From positions 25,826,629-25,890,628 of the forward strand of contig CM073592.1 in the NCBI GenBank assembly GCA_037074705.1: 64,000 bases of DNA. The letters run 5' to 3'. The notes under the pieces are model-generated. The model ran no database searches, was not told the DNA's origin, and saw nothing but the letters and a program-made list of their open reading frames with translations. Shown here piece by piece: positions 12,416 through 24,350 of the stretch. Within the stretch, counting starts at the first letter, position 1. Each line of letters opens with the position of its first letter. Source of the DNA: Zhengitettix transpicula. Its lineage: Eukaryota > Arthropoda > Insecta > Orthoptera > Tetrigidae. The position numbers were made by a program, and so were the translations under genes.

Positions 12416-12625
12416 CTTGATAAAATTCTCGAGCCTCAACCCGGGCCAATCGTTTTTGTTGAATAACAACGTTTCGACGGCAGGCTCCGCCATCATCATC
12501 AGGTTAACTGTTAACTGTGGCGGAGCCTGCCGTCGAAACGTTGTCATTCAACAAAACGATTGGCCCGGGTTGAGACCCGAGAATTTTATCTAGAACAGGT
12601 TCACCGGGAAAGCCGTCGCTCTCTA
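12416..12625 (+). mobile_element. Family C: palindromic hammerhead element with target duplication
   Basis: About 70-bp arms at 12421-12492 and 12518-12588 face each other, followed by a short tail GGTTCACCGGGAAAGCCGTC. The left arm on the minus strand has a complete core: CTGATGA, one T, stem GATGGC with GCCGTC, GAAACGTTGT (about 12466-12505). The right arm has lost the first box (CTG then TGGCGG), so only one arm can be active. The unit is flanked by AAATTATTTAAAT at 12403-12415 and again at 12626-12638, a 13-bp target duplication. The same layout and tail occur in the element at 62.8-63.1 kb. Confidence 0.8.
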
Positions 12626-12639
12626 AAATTATTTAAATA

Positions 12640-14980
12640 TATTTTTTTTGTTATTCTACACTTGTTCCGAAATAGTATTAAATTATTTTATTGTTATTAA
12701 AAAGTTATTTTATTTGGTCGGCAACTGTATTTTAGTTGTATGTAATTAATTACACCTTTCCACGTTATAAATTCCTGCGCGTTATCAGCCGAAGTGTTCG
12801 CTTGAACTGTTGGAAGTTTTATAAAGGATCTCAAGCTGAATGTTGTTCACTTAAAAATCCTCCAAAGTTTTGTTATGTTCCTCATAGTAATGCCCACTAC
12901 ATGCGATTCACTTCTCCCAGTCGTTGGAAGCCATTTTTTTTTATTGTTTCTTCATAAAAATCTCTTCTGCAGCGTTCGCCGCTGCTTCTTTTTATGAGAA
13001 AAAAAGGTATTTTGATATACCTCATTTTAAACAATATTGTTTGCAATTGTATATCTATATATTGACAAATTATAAATATATTTTTCCTCAGTAATTAACA
13101 AGACGTCGGACGCATCTGAGGGGTTTTTCTTTACCTGGTTCCTCATATTTTGTATTCCGTCAATTCGCGACTCTGCACAATACAACTATTAATAATAACA
13201 TTATGGTCGGACATATACTGAGTCGTATGCGTAATTTCTTGCTCGTTAAGTATTTTAATGAGTACAACGCCCCTTCTCTCTACCGTGCTTGTTGTATATT
13301 CGGAGGCGCTTCTTGCAGCCGCATCCATGCAGATTTGTGTTATTGTCTACTGCATTGGGAAAGCTTTTCCCCTCTGTACGAATGGCCGTAGTTCAATCGC
13401 TTGAAATGAGTTGTATTATGCATTTATGCTCTGCGTGTGACTGTGTCTGTGTCTGTGTGTGTTGCGTGTGTGTGTGTGTGTGTGTGGGTGGACGTGCATC
13501 GGATATCGGGAGGCAGATATTTTCTCTTCATCGATGCGTCCAAAACGTACTCTTTGATAAGGCGTATCAGCCATCGGTTAATCAAACACACGCTCTGTGT
13601 CACACGTTCTCCCCGGGGGAAAGGCTTCTCCGTACATCTTTATCACAACACACCTCATATTACGCTATTCATCCTAATTTCCACTGCCTGATATATTTAT
13701 CTTTGTTTATTCCACGTAGCGAAAGTCATTCTCGCTTCTGAGCCGAAACTGAACTGAGCGGGCCCTAGTACAAAATCCTGATTTTTGTAAGCCCGACTGA
13801 TGAATATTACGATAAGTCATTTTCCCAAAAGAGGATTTTTTACGAAAAAGAAACGTTGTATTAATACAACACTTAATGTTATTATTCATAATTAGTAGGG
13901 GCCTACTTTAAATTAACTTATTCATTAATGAGTACAAAAATTTCCTCCAAACTTGCTACACGTGTCCAGGAACAAAGATGGTTGATGTAAGACAGCTCTA
14001 TCACCCCTATCTGTGTAGCTGGAACGAGGTTGCCATTTTTAAAATATTCCTAAACGGCCTATATATGTGTCATATGAATAGTTTACAGATTCATACTGTC
14101 ACTCCCGACCTGTTTAGTGTCTAATTTTCAACTCATAAAGACACGTGTAACACCTCTAGGGGTGGGGTGAAACGCGGGATGACAAAAATAATAACGCGAT
14201 AACGACGGAGATTGGTTGTTTCCCATTCATGGGATCATGGTGGTGTTACATCCGCACTAATAAAAATTCTGTAAGATGGTTCCAAATATATTAACAAAAT
14301 TTACTATGCCTGGATTTCGGAATGTTGTGTGAAATTAAAATTATTCTGACTTATTTGCTGATGTATTTATTTTATTTGTCTGTTTTTATACTCATTTTTC
14401 GGACAGTTGCACCTCGCAGTTATATTTCACATAATTGTGTTGCGGTACCTTCGGCCATCTTTATTTTTTTTTTAAAAAAAAAAAGAAGGAATAAATAGGT
14501 TATTTTTTTAAAAAAAATTCTGTTCCTGAAAATTTTTATTTTAGAAATAAAATTTGTGTTTATCACTGAGAGGCTTTTTTCGAATCGATTTTGATGAAGG
14601 ATACCGTTTACACGCCGCTGTTCTGAAGAATTGCGAGGAATATGGTAATGTTTCAGTGGCACGGGAAACCCAGTCACTTCTTCACTCAGGCTTCCCTTCT
14701 GATGCAAAATAATATAATTATACACATTGATTTGGAAAGGATAAAGTGATTTAACACTCTTCTATCGATAAAACGATTACAAGTTGTTTTATCGACACGA
14801 TATTAAACTAATAAATGAAATGAGATAGTATTACTGCGCGATTTGTGAAGTTAATGTGTTTAATATATTTCTATAATCAATTTAATCCTTTTTTTTAAGT
14901 CTGTTTTTAATAATTAGATATATTTGAAGACCGATAAAATACGTTTATTATATTAATCATAAAATTTTAATTCAAGTACA
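12640..14980. other. No supportable gene; (TG)n microsatellite
   Basis: Short frames only; the 150-codon frame near 13.3-13.7 kb reads through a (TG)n tract (13437-13490) and looks fortuitous. The stretch GTTTTATCG and CGATAAAAC near 14765-14796 forms a 10-bp stem. Confidence 0.5.
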
Positions 14981-15105
14981 CAACAACGTTTCTGTAGATA
15001 TTTGTACCATCTTCAGGCTGAGGCATGGTGAATACAATAGACGCAAACGTTTCAGTTACACACAGCGCCTGAAGATGTGTACAGAAATGTTGTTGTGCTG
15101 TTAAA
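14980..15105. repeat. Short inverted pair of hammerhead-like motifs
   Basis: Minus strand: GCCTGAAGATGGTACAAATA then CTACAGAAACGTTGTTGTG. Plus strand: GCCTGAAGATGTGTACAGAA then ATGTTGTTGTGCTG. The minus-strand copy keeps both boxes; the plus-strand copy has GAAAT in place of GAAAC. The pair is about 110 bp long with a loop of roughly 45 bp. Confidence 0.65.
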
Positions 15106-15299
15106 TTAAAAATTGTACGTTTAATTAAAAAAAAATTAATCCATTAATTAAGTGGTCTGGAGAATACACAAGTGTGCATGGATGGCTATGGAAAAAATTA
15201 AATTTTATCTCACAATATTAGAAGCGTTTATCATAAAGCTCCGCGATAATATTTAATTATTAATTTGAGTGTTGAAGAATGGTCACAGTAAACGTTGGG

Positions 15300-15480
15300 G
15301 GGAGGTAAGGAAGATATTCCCAGTAACTCAGTTGTTGGGGCTTCTGCCCGGGTTCGATTTCCGGTTCCGGGGAATAATTACTAAATTACTTTCACAATTG
15401 TTTTATTTCTGGGTAAATTACTGAGGCACATGGTTGGTAAAATAATACTGTAATACTCGTGAGACTCTAAGCTTTTGTAG
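15300..15480 (+). repeat. tRNA-like SINE relic
   Basis: The word TAACTCAGTTG (15324-15334) resembles a polymerase III A box, and GGTTCGATTTCC (15351-15362) matches a B box. The run CCGGTTCCGGGG that follows is typical of arthropod tRNA-derived SINEs. The spacing between the boxes is shorter than in a tRNA gene and the acceptor stem does not close, so I read this as a decayed SINE, not a tRNA gene. The 3' limit is a guess. Confidence 0.5.
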
Positions 15481-15484
15481 TACG

Positions 15485-17840
15485 AATTTCCCAAATAGAC
15501 TCTTTGATCGAGTCAATGCACCCAATAAATTTTTATCAATAGTCCGACTTTCCCGTTGTTTGTCGTTTATTATTATCACAATTTATAAACCAGAGTGATT
15601 TGTGTAGTTGCCGTATATTTTCCAGTTTCGTACAATTTTTTTTCCCGTTAGGTGTTTACGTTTGTATTTCATTATCACTGTAAAACTCGTACATTTTCCT
15701 TACAAATGAAAAAATACTGCCACCCACGACTCTGTGCATAACGAAACGTTATTGTACGTCCAAAAGTCCTCAGCACAGCAGCACGTAAAATTACTTGTTC
15801 AGATCTCCACATTGCCTGATGATGACGACAGACCTCAGTGTTTGCAACCAACTTTGCAGCACTTTCACGATTTTCATCAGCGACTCATTAATTGCAATCG
15901 TTACAACCTGTATTAGAAAATCTGGGAGAGGCAAAACTGAAACGTGTTAACAGTATCCATTGGTATAGGTTAAGTAGAAAATGAAAAAAAATATATATAA
16001 TTATTGGTAATGACGATTCTCTGGTCGTTCTTGAAAACTAATAACATAAGTTTACCTTTTTTTTGGATGATGCAGCATTTATACGGCTATATCAGGATAA
16101 TTAATTTTATTATCACTTGGATAATATTTGTATTTTTAACTGTCATAATAAAAATAAATATACAAAATAAAAAACTTTTTATTTTTCAAGAATTATAAAT
16201 TTTTATGACTGATTTTTTATTTATTGCATATAACACCCTAAAAATATTGGGATACAAGAAATTGAATTTGAATTAAAAGCATATAACACGATAAAAAATT
16301 ACTTAACTAAATTAAAAAAACTAAATTACAATAAACGACCAATAAAATAAATTGTAAAGTTTGCGACAAAGTAGTACAAATATTAACAGTAGAATTTATA
16401 ACTATAAAAATAAATCCAAACATATTTATATTTAAACTATAAAATATATTTTGACAATGTGAAAGTCCTACACAAACATCCTTATGGCATTAAAAGGAAA
16501 ACGTTACACTCAATATACATTTTTTTAAAATAAATACGGTTTGAATTAAAGGAAAGAGAGTTTTCAGATTTATAAATATTAAACGAAAATTCTAGAACAA
16601 TAACAGGTTAGGATATTTAGGTATTATCTTTTAATTTTCGATACAAATCGAATTTAAAAGTCGATAATTGCATATCGACTTATATCGAAATAAGGTATTT
16701 AGACGTGTGGCATTTTATTAAAAAATGGACGATTTGAACTTTATGTTGTTTAGGACATTGTTCCAATGTGAGACGAGACAATATCGATGTGTGTCTATAA
16801 CATAATTATTCGTACTGGGTTATCCTTATTTTTATAGAACAAGGAACGTTGTAGAGTACAGAATTTATTATGAAAAATTAGTAGTTCAATAAAAATATCT
16901 TTGACTGCAGCGTCTTGACTTTATTGATAAATTATGAAAGGAGTTAAACTGAAAATTTAAGTAGATAGTGATTTTTTCTATAAGCATAAACACGACTAAA
17001 TAGATGTCTGACGTCATAATAAAATATTTCTCCCGTGAATGCTCCGTATATTAATTGTGCAGCTCACATTGAGGAACTGTTCTCAGCTTCGGTGATCCTT
17101 TGTATTGCAATTCTGAAAGATGTAAGAGCGCCATAGTTCCACTACTGCATTAAGTGAGCTCTCAACTTTTTTTTTTCAGGGTTAACGGAGAGGTTAACGA
17201 ACCGAAACTTCCTAAAGTTTCCCTTCTCTACAAATCTGGGCAGGAGTAAAGGAGCCTCGATATAAATAGCTGGCAATACTGCACAAGTTTTCTCAGGTGA
17301 ATGTTCCCGATATTGATTGCATAATTTACTATAGAAACATTATTCATTTTACAAAACCACATAAGCGATGTATGTTTTCATTTATTTTAATTCTCAAAGT
17401 TTTCTCGATATTATTATACACCATCAGATATAAATCACACATTAAAGACGCCTGATTGTTACAAATGACGCTTTTCACAAGTGAATGTGATATAATTAAC
17501 AAATAATTCGAAACGTCTGTGGTTAATTGTTCCATATCAATTTAATCTATGACGTTTCGTGGCTATATGGGAGTTTTAACATACTCGAGTAGTGACTGCT
17601 TTACGTTGTCGATTTGAAAGTATATTTTCTTGGATTGCAGACAAAATGTATTTACAGTAACAACCGACATTTCTGCCTCGCTCGTTCCTTTCAAACGATA
17701 TTTATTATTTTTATGTATGATATTAAACATACACGAATTATTTTTAATGAAGTCTGAAACGTCGAAGGATGAAGGTGATTTATTGGGGATAATTTAGTGT
17801 GTTATTAAAAACAGAGATACGAGTAGCCACTCTGGATATT
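15485..17840. other. No gene or clear repeat seen
   Basis: Strongly AT-rich. Only short frames, several made of T-rich codons. A hammerhead-like core may be hinted at near 15812 (CTGATGATGACGAC) but no GAAAC follows at the right distance. Confidence 0.5.
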
Positions 17841-17846
17841 CATGCG

Positions 17847-18254
17847 CTATGGTGACGATCGCAATGTCCTTCCGAAAAAAAAGCATGCTGAAGCGTCGGT
17901 CGTACCTGGCACGAGGCGAGGCCCGTTGACGGCTGTGAGGGAGCCGCTGCCATACTTGACATGGCAAGGGTCGGCGTTGGTGGAGACGACGGCGATCTCG
18001 TCGAGCTCGTGGGAGCCACAGGACCCCGCCGCCCCCACGAGGCGCGTACTACTCGAGGAGCTGGGCTCGGGGGCGGCGCCCGACGGCGTCTTGCGGCCCC
18101 GCAGCGACAGCACGAGGCGCTTGGCCGACGCCATGGCCCTACGCCATGCCGCCGCGTCGCCCCCGACCACCGACGCCTGCCCGCCGCCCCCGCCGTCCGA
18201 CAGAGCCCGGCGCCGCAACGTAAGGGTCCTGGGCGCCGCGGGCGCAGTCACCAC
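17847..18254 (-). CDS. Candidate coding exon in a GC-rich island, product unknown
   Basis: An open minus-strand frame of about 135 codons in a sharply GC-rich block (17850-18330) of an otherwise AT-rich window. It begins at a GTG codon and has an in-frame TGA a few codons upstream, so if real it is an internal or first exon and not a whole gene. The product would be rich in Gly, Ala and Ser, with a basic stretch (RRAMASAKRLVLSLRGRK) at about residues 38-55, a Ser run near residue 66, and a more protein-like segment LDEIAVVSTNADPCHVKYG at about 83-101. A possible donor (CAAGTATGG) follows that segment. The opposite strand is also open, a common side effect of GC-rich sequence, so a non-coding CpG-rich promoter region is the alternative. 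I do not recognise a family. Confidence 0.3.
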   Translation of the reverse strand: MVTAPAAPRTLTLRRRALSDGGGGGQASVVGGDAAAWRRAMASAKRLVLSLRGRKTPSGAAPEPSSSSSTRLVGAAGSCGSHELDEIAVVSTNADPCHVKYGSGSLTAVNGPRLVPGTTDASACFFFGRTLRSSP

Positions 18255-19780
18255 GACATAGCGTCACTCGCCACCCGATTAAATAAATAGACGCGTACTG
18301 ACGCACACACGCGCGCGGCTTGTCCGGGAACGCTCTTCCAACCTTCAGACCACGCTCAGCTGCAAGGCCGCCGACACCTCCCCCAAAAAATCAGGGTGGA
18401 AGCGGCGAAAATCGATTTTCGAGGTCTACAGAAACGGGTCGCTTATCTGGACAGCTGTTGCAATTTTCCGACGGAAATGGGACCCACTTTTGAGGGGAGC
18501 AGGCAGTGGAAAGCAAGAGATCGCAAATTAGCTCGAGTCAGACGGAACCTTCGCAGAACCACTTCTGTTATTTCCTAAACCCGAACGGAAAGAGGCGCTA
18601 AATTCCTTACGGACCGAGAAAATAGCCGTGTTTTATAGCACAAAGGACGTCGTTACTTGTATAAAGATACTTCAATTTACTCGCAAAATACCCGAATTTT
18701 TCGTTCACGGTACGACAAAAAAATATATGGTCATATGTACGACGAAGTGTCGCGGGTGGTATAAATACTTCGCAGAGTATTCTCTGGTTACTTTGAAGGG
18801 AAAATGTGTTACCGGGAACAACAGTAGCAATTACAACTCTGAAAATATATTATTCGCGAACAACTACCGCGTTCACTGCAGAATCTACACGGAGGAGAAG
18901 AGCCTTCTTGCGTTCGTGGCATTAGAATCGTTTTTAACATGTTATTCGTTCCGCAAAGGGAAGTTGCGGAGTGTCGAAAGAGAGGATGGAGAGCACACGC
19001 CTTCTTTCGACGACGTTACACAGCCCTTTCGTGCCTAAATCGCCACGGGGTGGGGAGTTTCTTAAAGCCTTCTTTCCAGAAATGTCGTTCCATCTGTTAC
19101 CGACAGTTACAGGGTGGCTTCCCGTCAACAATATTCTCACCCGAGTTTAGTCCAGTAGGTTTCGGCCCGTGTGACGATCATTGTTCCTCTCCAGACCCTA
19201 AGTCGGCACTGTATTCCAACACAAGTGGCGGTATTCCTGCTGTGAGTATCGGGAGTGGGGGGGGTTGCTTTATTTTCTATCACTCACTTCACGATCGGCG
19301 TTTCGGAGTTGGCCGAGTCCGGACACTCGCGCTGCGGGGGTGGTCGGTTCACACAGTCACACACACGCGCACACGCTAACGTCGTCACACGTCGCGGTGT
19401 GAAGTGTTGGAAGACATTGCACTGAGGGAAGAGCGTCCGCTGAGAGCGACGGCGTCTGGGCGGCTGGCGTCCAGATGCGCTCCCGGCGTCCGTAGCGCTC
19501 GCTACGCGCCGTCCCGAAAACGTCCGCCGCCACGGGGATCGATGCTGCGGGCTCCGCAAGGACCAAACATATCGCCTGCAGGTGAATAGCACCGTGTTGC
19601 GACCCTTGCTCACTGGAACTCGTTCAAACCTTCTATAAAAGGGGAGGGAAGGGAGGACCACGCTTGACTCGCCCGATACAAAAGTAATGCACATTTCTCT
19701 GAAACAGCTCGCCTCGTAAAGCATTTGCACGGAAAATAACAACATATATAAATGTTGACTAACAACTATTAACACATTAC
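18255..19780. other. GC-rich, CpG-rich stretch with possible core promoter
   Basis: Base composition rises again at about 18990-19600 with many CG dinucleotides. A 136-codon plus-strand frame at 18628-19038 starts with ATG, but its product matches nothing I know and has no visible domain. At about 19634 the plus strand reads TTCTATAAAAGGGG, a good TATA-box match. Together with the island at 17.85-18.3 kb this is the most gene-like part of the window, yet no exon can be proved. Confidence 0.3.
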
Positions 19781-22295
19781 ATAAAAAGCTATCGCGAATT
19801 AAATTGATTTCCGCCCCTTATTTTTAATAAATCCATGCATAAATTAAGGTTACAGTAGTAAAGCGACAACTACGAGGATATATTCCCTTTTATCCTTACT
19901 TATAAATTCATATCACTTGTCTCTTATACCTATGTAAACTTTATTCACTTCCTGTCCTCTTGTTAGTTGTAACCGTAATAAAATGCACGTTTCAAGGGCT
20001 GTTTCAGTAAATTAGCTAACCTAATACTTATTTTAAAAAAATCAAAAACGATTGAAGAACGATCAGTTAACAATTAAATTTATCTTACTTAACCTCAAGC
20101 CAAATTTTTTCTCGTATTCCCTTATTACAAATTTCTACGTCAGAAATTTGTCCAAATATTCAAAGAATATCAAATATCCATCATTTACAGATCCACTAAT
20201 ACCCTTTCATAAACCACAAGGACCCACCTGACATTGTGTTGTTTGCAAAATCACTTGCTCTAATTGATATTTCTGCTATATAGGGCGAACAAAACGTTCC
20301 CTTAATACACGTATCAAAGAATATATGTCTAATATCAAACTGCCTATTGATAAATAATCTGTTGTATCCAAATATATGAACAATTCTAAACATACATTTG
20401 AATGTTGTCCTCAAGCTCCAAGAATCATATCTGGTACCAGAAAGACATTCGTGAGTACAATGCAAAATGCTAAGATTTTAGACATTGACAATTCCAGAGA
20501 TGCTTCACATTAAATCCAACATCACAGCTATTAATGTGCAAACAGACACTATGAAACTCAATAATTGCTATGATCCCATTTTATTACGCTAAACCTTCTG
20601 TTTTCCCAGTGTCGTTGCTCCCTTATTGTTACGCCAACCCTTCGGTTTCAAGGTAGTGGATCAGAGGAATGTCAACCACCCCTCTGAATTATTGGCTACG
20701 GACAACTGCATTGTCTTTGGATTAATAACACTTGAAGGGGGTGATTGTGCGTGTGACACGTATGAATTGCAAGTGAAGGGTGAGTGTGCCAATAAATCAT
20801 TATTAACTGCGGGTAGTTTCACATACTTGCATGACCTTTCTTCCTCTTCTTCCAACATGCGTAGTAAGTAATCTTTCTTTCACGGTACATTACATAATAA
20901 AATTACTTATTACAGAAATTATGAAATAGAATTAGATGAAGATGTGTCTATACAAAGGGTTGAAACGTTATATATTTCAGTTAGCCGGAAATTTTATAAA
21001 TAAAAAAAATAAATATATTCTGGCGTGTGGCCAATTTCCACTAATTATTGTTGTATTGTTCTTATACAGATATATATGTCGTAGGTAACACAGTGCCATA
21101 AGCTAATTAAAATTAACTATTTAACAGATTAATGCATTTAATTGATACTTGCGTCATACTGTAAGAGTATCAGAGTGTCTTTGACCCTGGAAACAATAGT
21201 TAAAAGATTGTTCAAAATGTTTCGGTTGACTTTATAATATAAATGCACTTGATAGGAGTTCATTGCCATCTAAACATCTATTCTTGATTGTTAGCGACGA
21301 CTTGCACCGTCTCGCAAATAAATGATAAAGCTTCTTTGGACAAGTTTCAATACCGCATGAATAAGATGATGAAGTCCGATCAACAATTATACTGCATAAC
21401 AAACTGATATATATGTTTTTTATTTCCACTCACAGTCATTTGCCACAAGGATACGTTACACGACCCCAACCAATGATTGGACTCGCTGCGAAACCTTTAC
21501 CTGACTCTTCTCATAAGCAAAATTATATTCTGGTGACTGACGAGGTCAATATTACACCTTTTACCCGGACCAAGTGTCTCAGGCGAAAGAAAAACATTTT
21601 AAGCTGAACTGTACAAATACTAAAGACGCAGTTGCTTAGTTCCCAAATAGTGGGTATTCGAGAGGCCCACTCCGGAGGGCGAGTTCTCGAGGGAAGAGCC
21701 ATTTAGAGTTACAGACAGACCGATACACCCCGTCCAATTAACTTAACAGGGCGTCGTATTAGGGCCAATTGGATGCACGAGGTACTTTTCTGTCGGCGTG
21801 TTTATAGCCTCGGCGGGCGAGGAAGTCATAAGCATGCTAATGGAGACGACCGGGGAATTGCTGATAACGCACACAGAATCAAATTAAAACTAGCACCGCG
21901 ATTGCCTACACATAATATAAAGGAACAGAAAAGAAGTGTGCGCCCATGCACTTCACTAGGGAAATAAAAATAAAAATCATTCATAATATTTAAAACTCGA
22001 GGGAAAAAATTATTATTAAGTACGCAACTCAAATTAATTTATTGTATTTAATAACAGAAAAAAAGAAGAAATAATCGTGCTTAAAATATCTAAACAAATG
22101 TGAGGTACGACAATTAAGTTTCCAAAACACTTCACATCTGACATGTTATTTTAGTGATCAATTATATGATTGGTTCTCCTCCTTGGTCTCTCTCGTTCCA
22201 ACCATTAATTAACTCCTTCCTACACTTTGATCACCGAACCATTTTGCCTATTGATAGTCCTCTATTAAAGTTTCTACTGCCTCAGTGATAGTTTC
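19781..22295. other. Mostly unassigned, two dispersed-repeat fragments
   Basis: At 20395-20480 the minus strand matches the interior of the TA-flanked element at 40.7 kb (CAGATCTGGTACCAGAAAGA type sequence, with differences). At 20490-20645 the sequence matches 55.80-55.92 kb in inverse orientation. The rest shows short frames only. Confidence 0.55.
20490..20645 (-). repeat. Dispersed repeat shared with 55.80-55.92 kb
   Basis: Contains CTCAATAATTGCTATGATCC and TTTTATTACGCTAAACCTTC. The complement of these appears at 55803-55915 (GGTTTAGCGTAACAATAAGG and GGGATCATAGCAATTATTGA). No coding content and no clear ends, so the family is unnamed. Confidence 0.7.
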
Positions 22296-22884
22296 TAACG
22301 TGTACTTACGGCTTTTAGTATGAAGGCCCACACCAGACACACAGTAAACACCAGACTAACTGGAATCATTTATCATTCCTTCTCTTTCAGGCTATTTAAA
22401 CGAAATGCCAATTTAACCTGTTCGTTTAATCTTTCTCATTCTTTATTAAAACGTTATTCAAAGGCTCTACAGTATCCTTTCAAGATTTCCATGTTTCGCT
22501 CCAGTATATTTCGTACTATATGTAACCATCATAACTCACCAGTTTCGTCCTGATCCATGACTTAGAAGAAATGACCCTCTAATAAAAGATTCGGTATTTA
22601 GAGCTTGATCTGTTATTTAATGTTGTTTACTTGTCACTTTGATTTTTAATTTGAATTTTTTACAGAACTCGCGGTATATTTTACCTTCGAACATTTTATT
22701 TCATAACATAAATAGTGACTTGGAAAATAAATGAATTTGAGTACTAAAGGAAATTTATTTCAACCAATTACATGTATGACCTCATTGAATTATTATACAG
22801 ACATAATTCTTTTCCGTGCAAAGTGTTGTGGGCGAATTGTCATTAATTCAGTGAATTCGTGCGGGAAAAAAATAATTTTAACCC

Positions 22885-22894
22885 CCCCCCCCCC

Positions 22895-22938
<44 letters not shown>
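22885..22938. repeat. (C)n-(TA)n compound microsatellite
   Basis: A run of about 14 C is followed by (TA)n, which ends directly at the left boundary of a TA-flanked element. Confidence 0.9.
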
Positions 22939-22942
<4 letters not shown>

Positions 22943-24008
22943 AATAAACAAAAATTATGCATTATTTAAATTAATTTATTTAATGAACTTGCCTCTCGTT
23001 GAAGCGTCAAATGTAATAATTAAATGGAAGGCTTTTATTAAATGAAAAGATCGAAATTAACAAACAAAATATTTATTTTATTTTGTGGCAATAACTCAAA
23101 AACAATTACAATTTAAAATATTAATTTGTCAGGGTCTTCACTGGGTTTGATAATGGACACAACAAATTGATTTAAAAATCTTATTAATAAACAAATCACA
23201 TTTACCTAAACAGTACGTCGATAGAAATAAACTAAATAGAAAAGAAATTAAATTGACAAATTAAAAAGTAAAGAGATTAATTCTGATTAACAATTGAAAA
23301 GAGAACGAAATCTGACTCTATCCTTTAATTACGCTTACATAAATCATTATTTTGTATTTTGTTACTCACATCTGTCCAGCTGGTTCCAGCATTCTTTTTG
23401 TTTTCGGAAGTACACTATTACAAAATTTTTACACTGATTCTAATATCGGCTCACGGATTTTACACTATTGAAGTCCACCTTGGTAGGTTCCCAGGAACTC
23501 GGATGATCCTACTTTTTGTCTGCTATCTGATAACTGATCGTCTTATATGAATCCTGTGATTCATAGATTTGCTAGTTTTTTACCGCTTGGGACTTAATCT
23601 GCAACTTTACTATTCCTGGCTGGATACAGACGTAAAAACTGCTGACTTCCTTTCCTGGCTGACTACAAACGTAAAACTGCTTTTACTTGTCAATATTTTC
23701 GATGTAATGCTTCCGTGAATGTTTTTACTTTGTCTTAAACTCACAACTTTGTTTAATAATACATTAAACAACGGCTAGTCTTTGCTCTAGAATCATTTGT
23801 TCCGTCCTCCGAAATGTCCTGTCACCAACTGAACTATCGTAGTGCTCTCGAGTTTTAGCGCGCATACGCCATTTTTGACCTTCCGACAAAGTAATAGAGC
23901 TCGACTCCATTGTTGTTTTGGAAGTTCTTGCCGCTATAATGGATTTCTCAAACAATTTAAACTTTATGTCCAAACAATTAATGTCCTAATTAATTGGCAT
24001 TACAATAT
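22936..24008 (+). mobile_element. TA-flanked element, copy 1
   Basis: Begins TATTGTAATAAACA right after a (TA)n tract and ends TAATTGGCATTACAATA at another TA tract. The ends share inverted TATTGTAAT. The interior matches the copy at 43.1-44.2 kb over its length (CAGGGTCTTCACTGGGTTTG, CATCTGTCCAGCTGGTTCCA, CGGCTAGTCT). No transposase-like frame. It is therefore a non-autonomous DNA element or similar, with TA-rich target preference. Confidence 0.8.
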
Positions 24009-24299
24009 ATATATATATGACACGAACCACATTTTAAAGTCTTCACGGTCTTGTCGTCCGAGGAAAGCGAAATTATTTTCGTTTATGCGTCGGTGACGTA
24101 ATCAAATATTTTTAAAGCTCCTTCCTTCTTAGCATCGTCAAATCAACCAATATAGGTCCCACCTTCGACTTTTGACTACATTTGGTTTCTTATAACTCTC
24201 TAATGATTTTTTAAAACTGCCCCTTGACTTACCTTTCAAGAACTAAGACTCTAGCTATACCACAGCCAGAAAATCACACAAATATTTAAATAAACTTTA

Positions 24300-24350
24300 A
24301 ATATAAATTTATACGTCTGATGACGGTCCACATCTGGGTTGGAACATACA
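24300..24350 (+). repeat. Worn hammerhead-like motif
   Basis: Reads CGTCTGATGACGGTCCACAT then CTGGGTTGGAACATAC. The first box CTGATGA is intact; the second reads GGAAC rather than GAAAC. Confidence 0.45.

Noticed and set aside
13289..13741. 150-codon open frame
   Set aside because: It runs through a (TG)n tract that encodes a Cys/Val repeat, has overlapping frames on the same strand, and shows no domain.
15351..15376. tRNA gene
   Set aside because: A B-box-like word is present but the arms of a cloverleaf do not close and the A-to-B distance is too short; a SINE relic fits better.
15812..15835. Hammerhead core at CTGATGATGACGAC
   Set aside because: No GAAAC box follows at a suitable distance and no stem forms.
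19634..19645. Certain core promoter at TATAAAAG
   Set aside because: A single TATA match without transcript evidence; kept only as part of the island finding.
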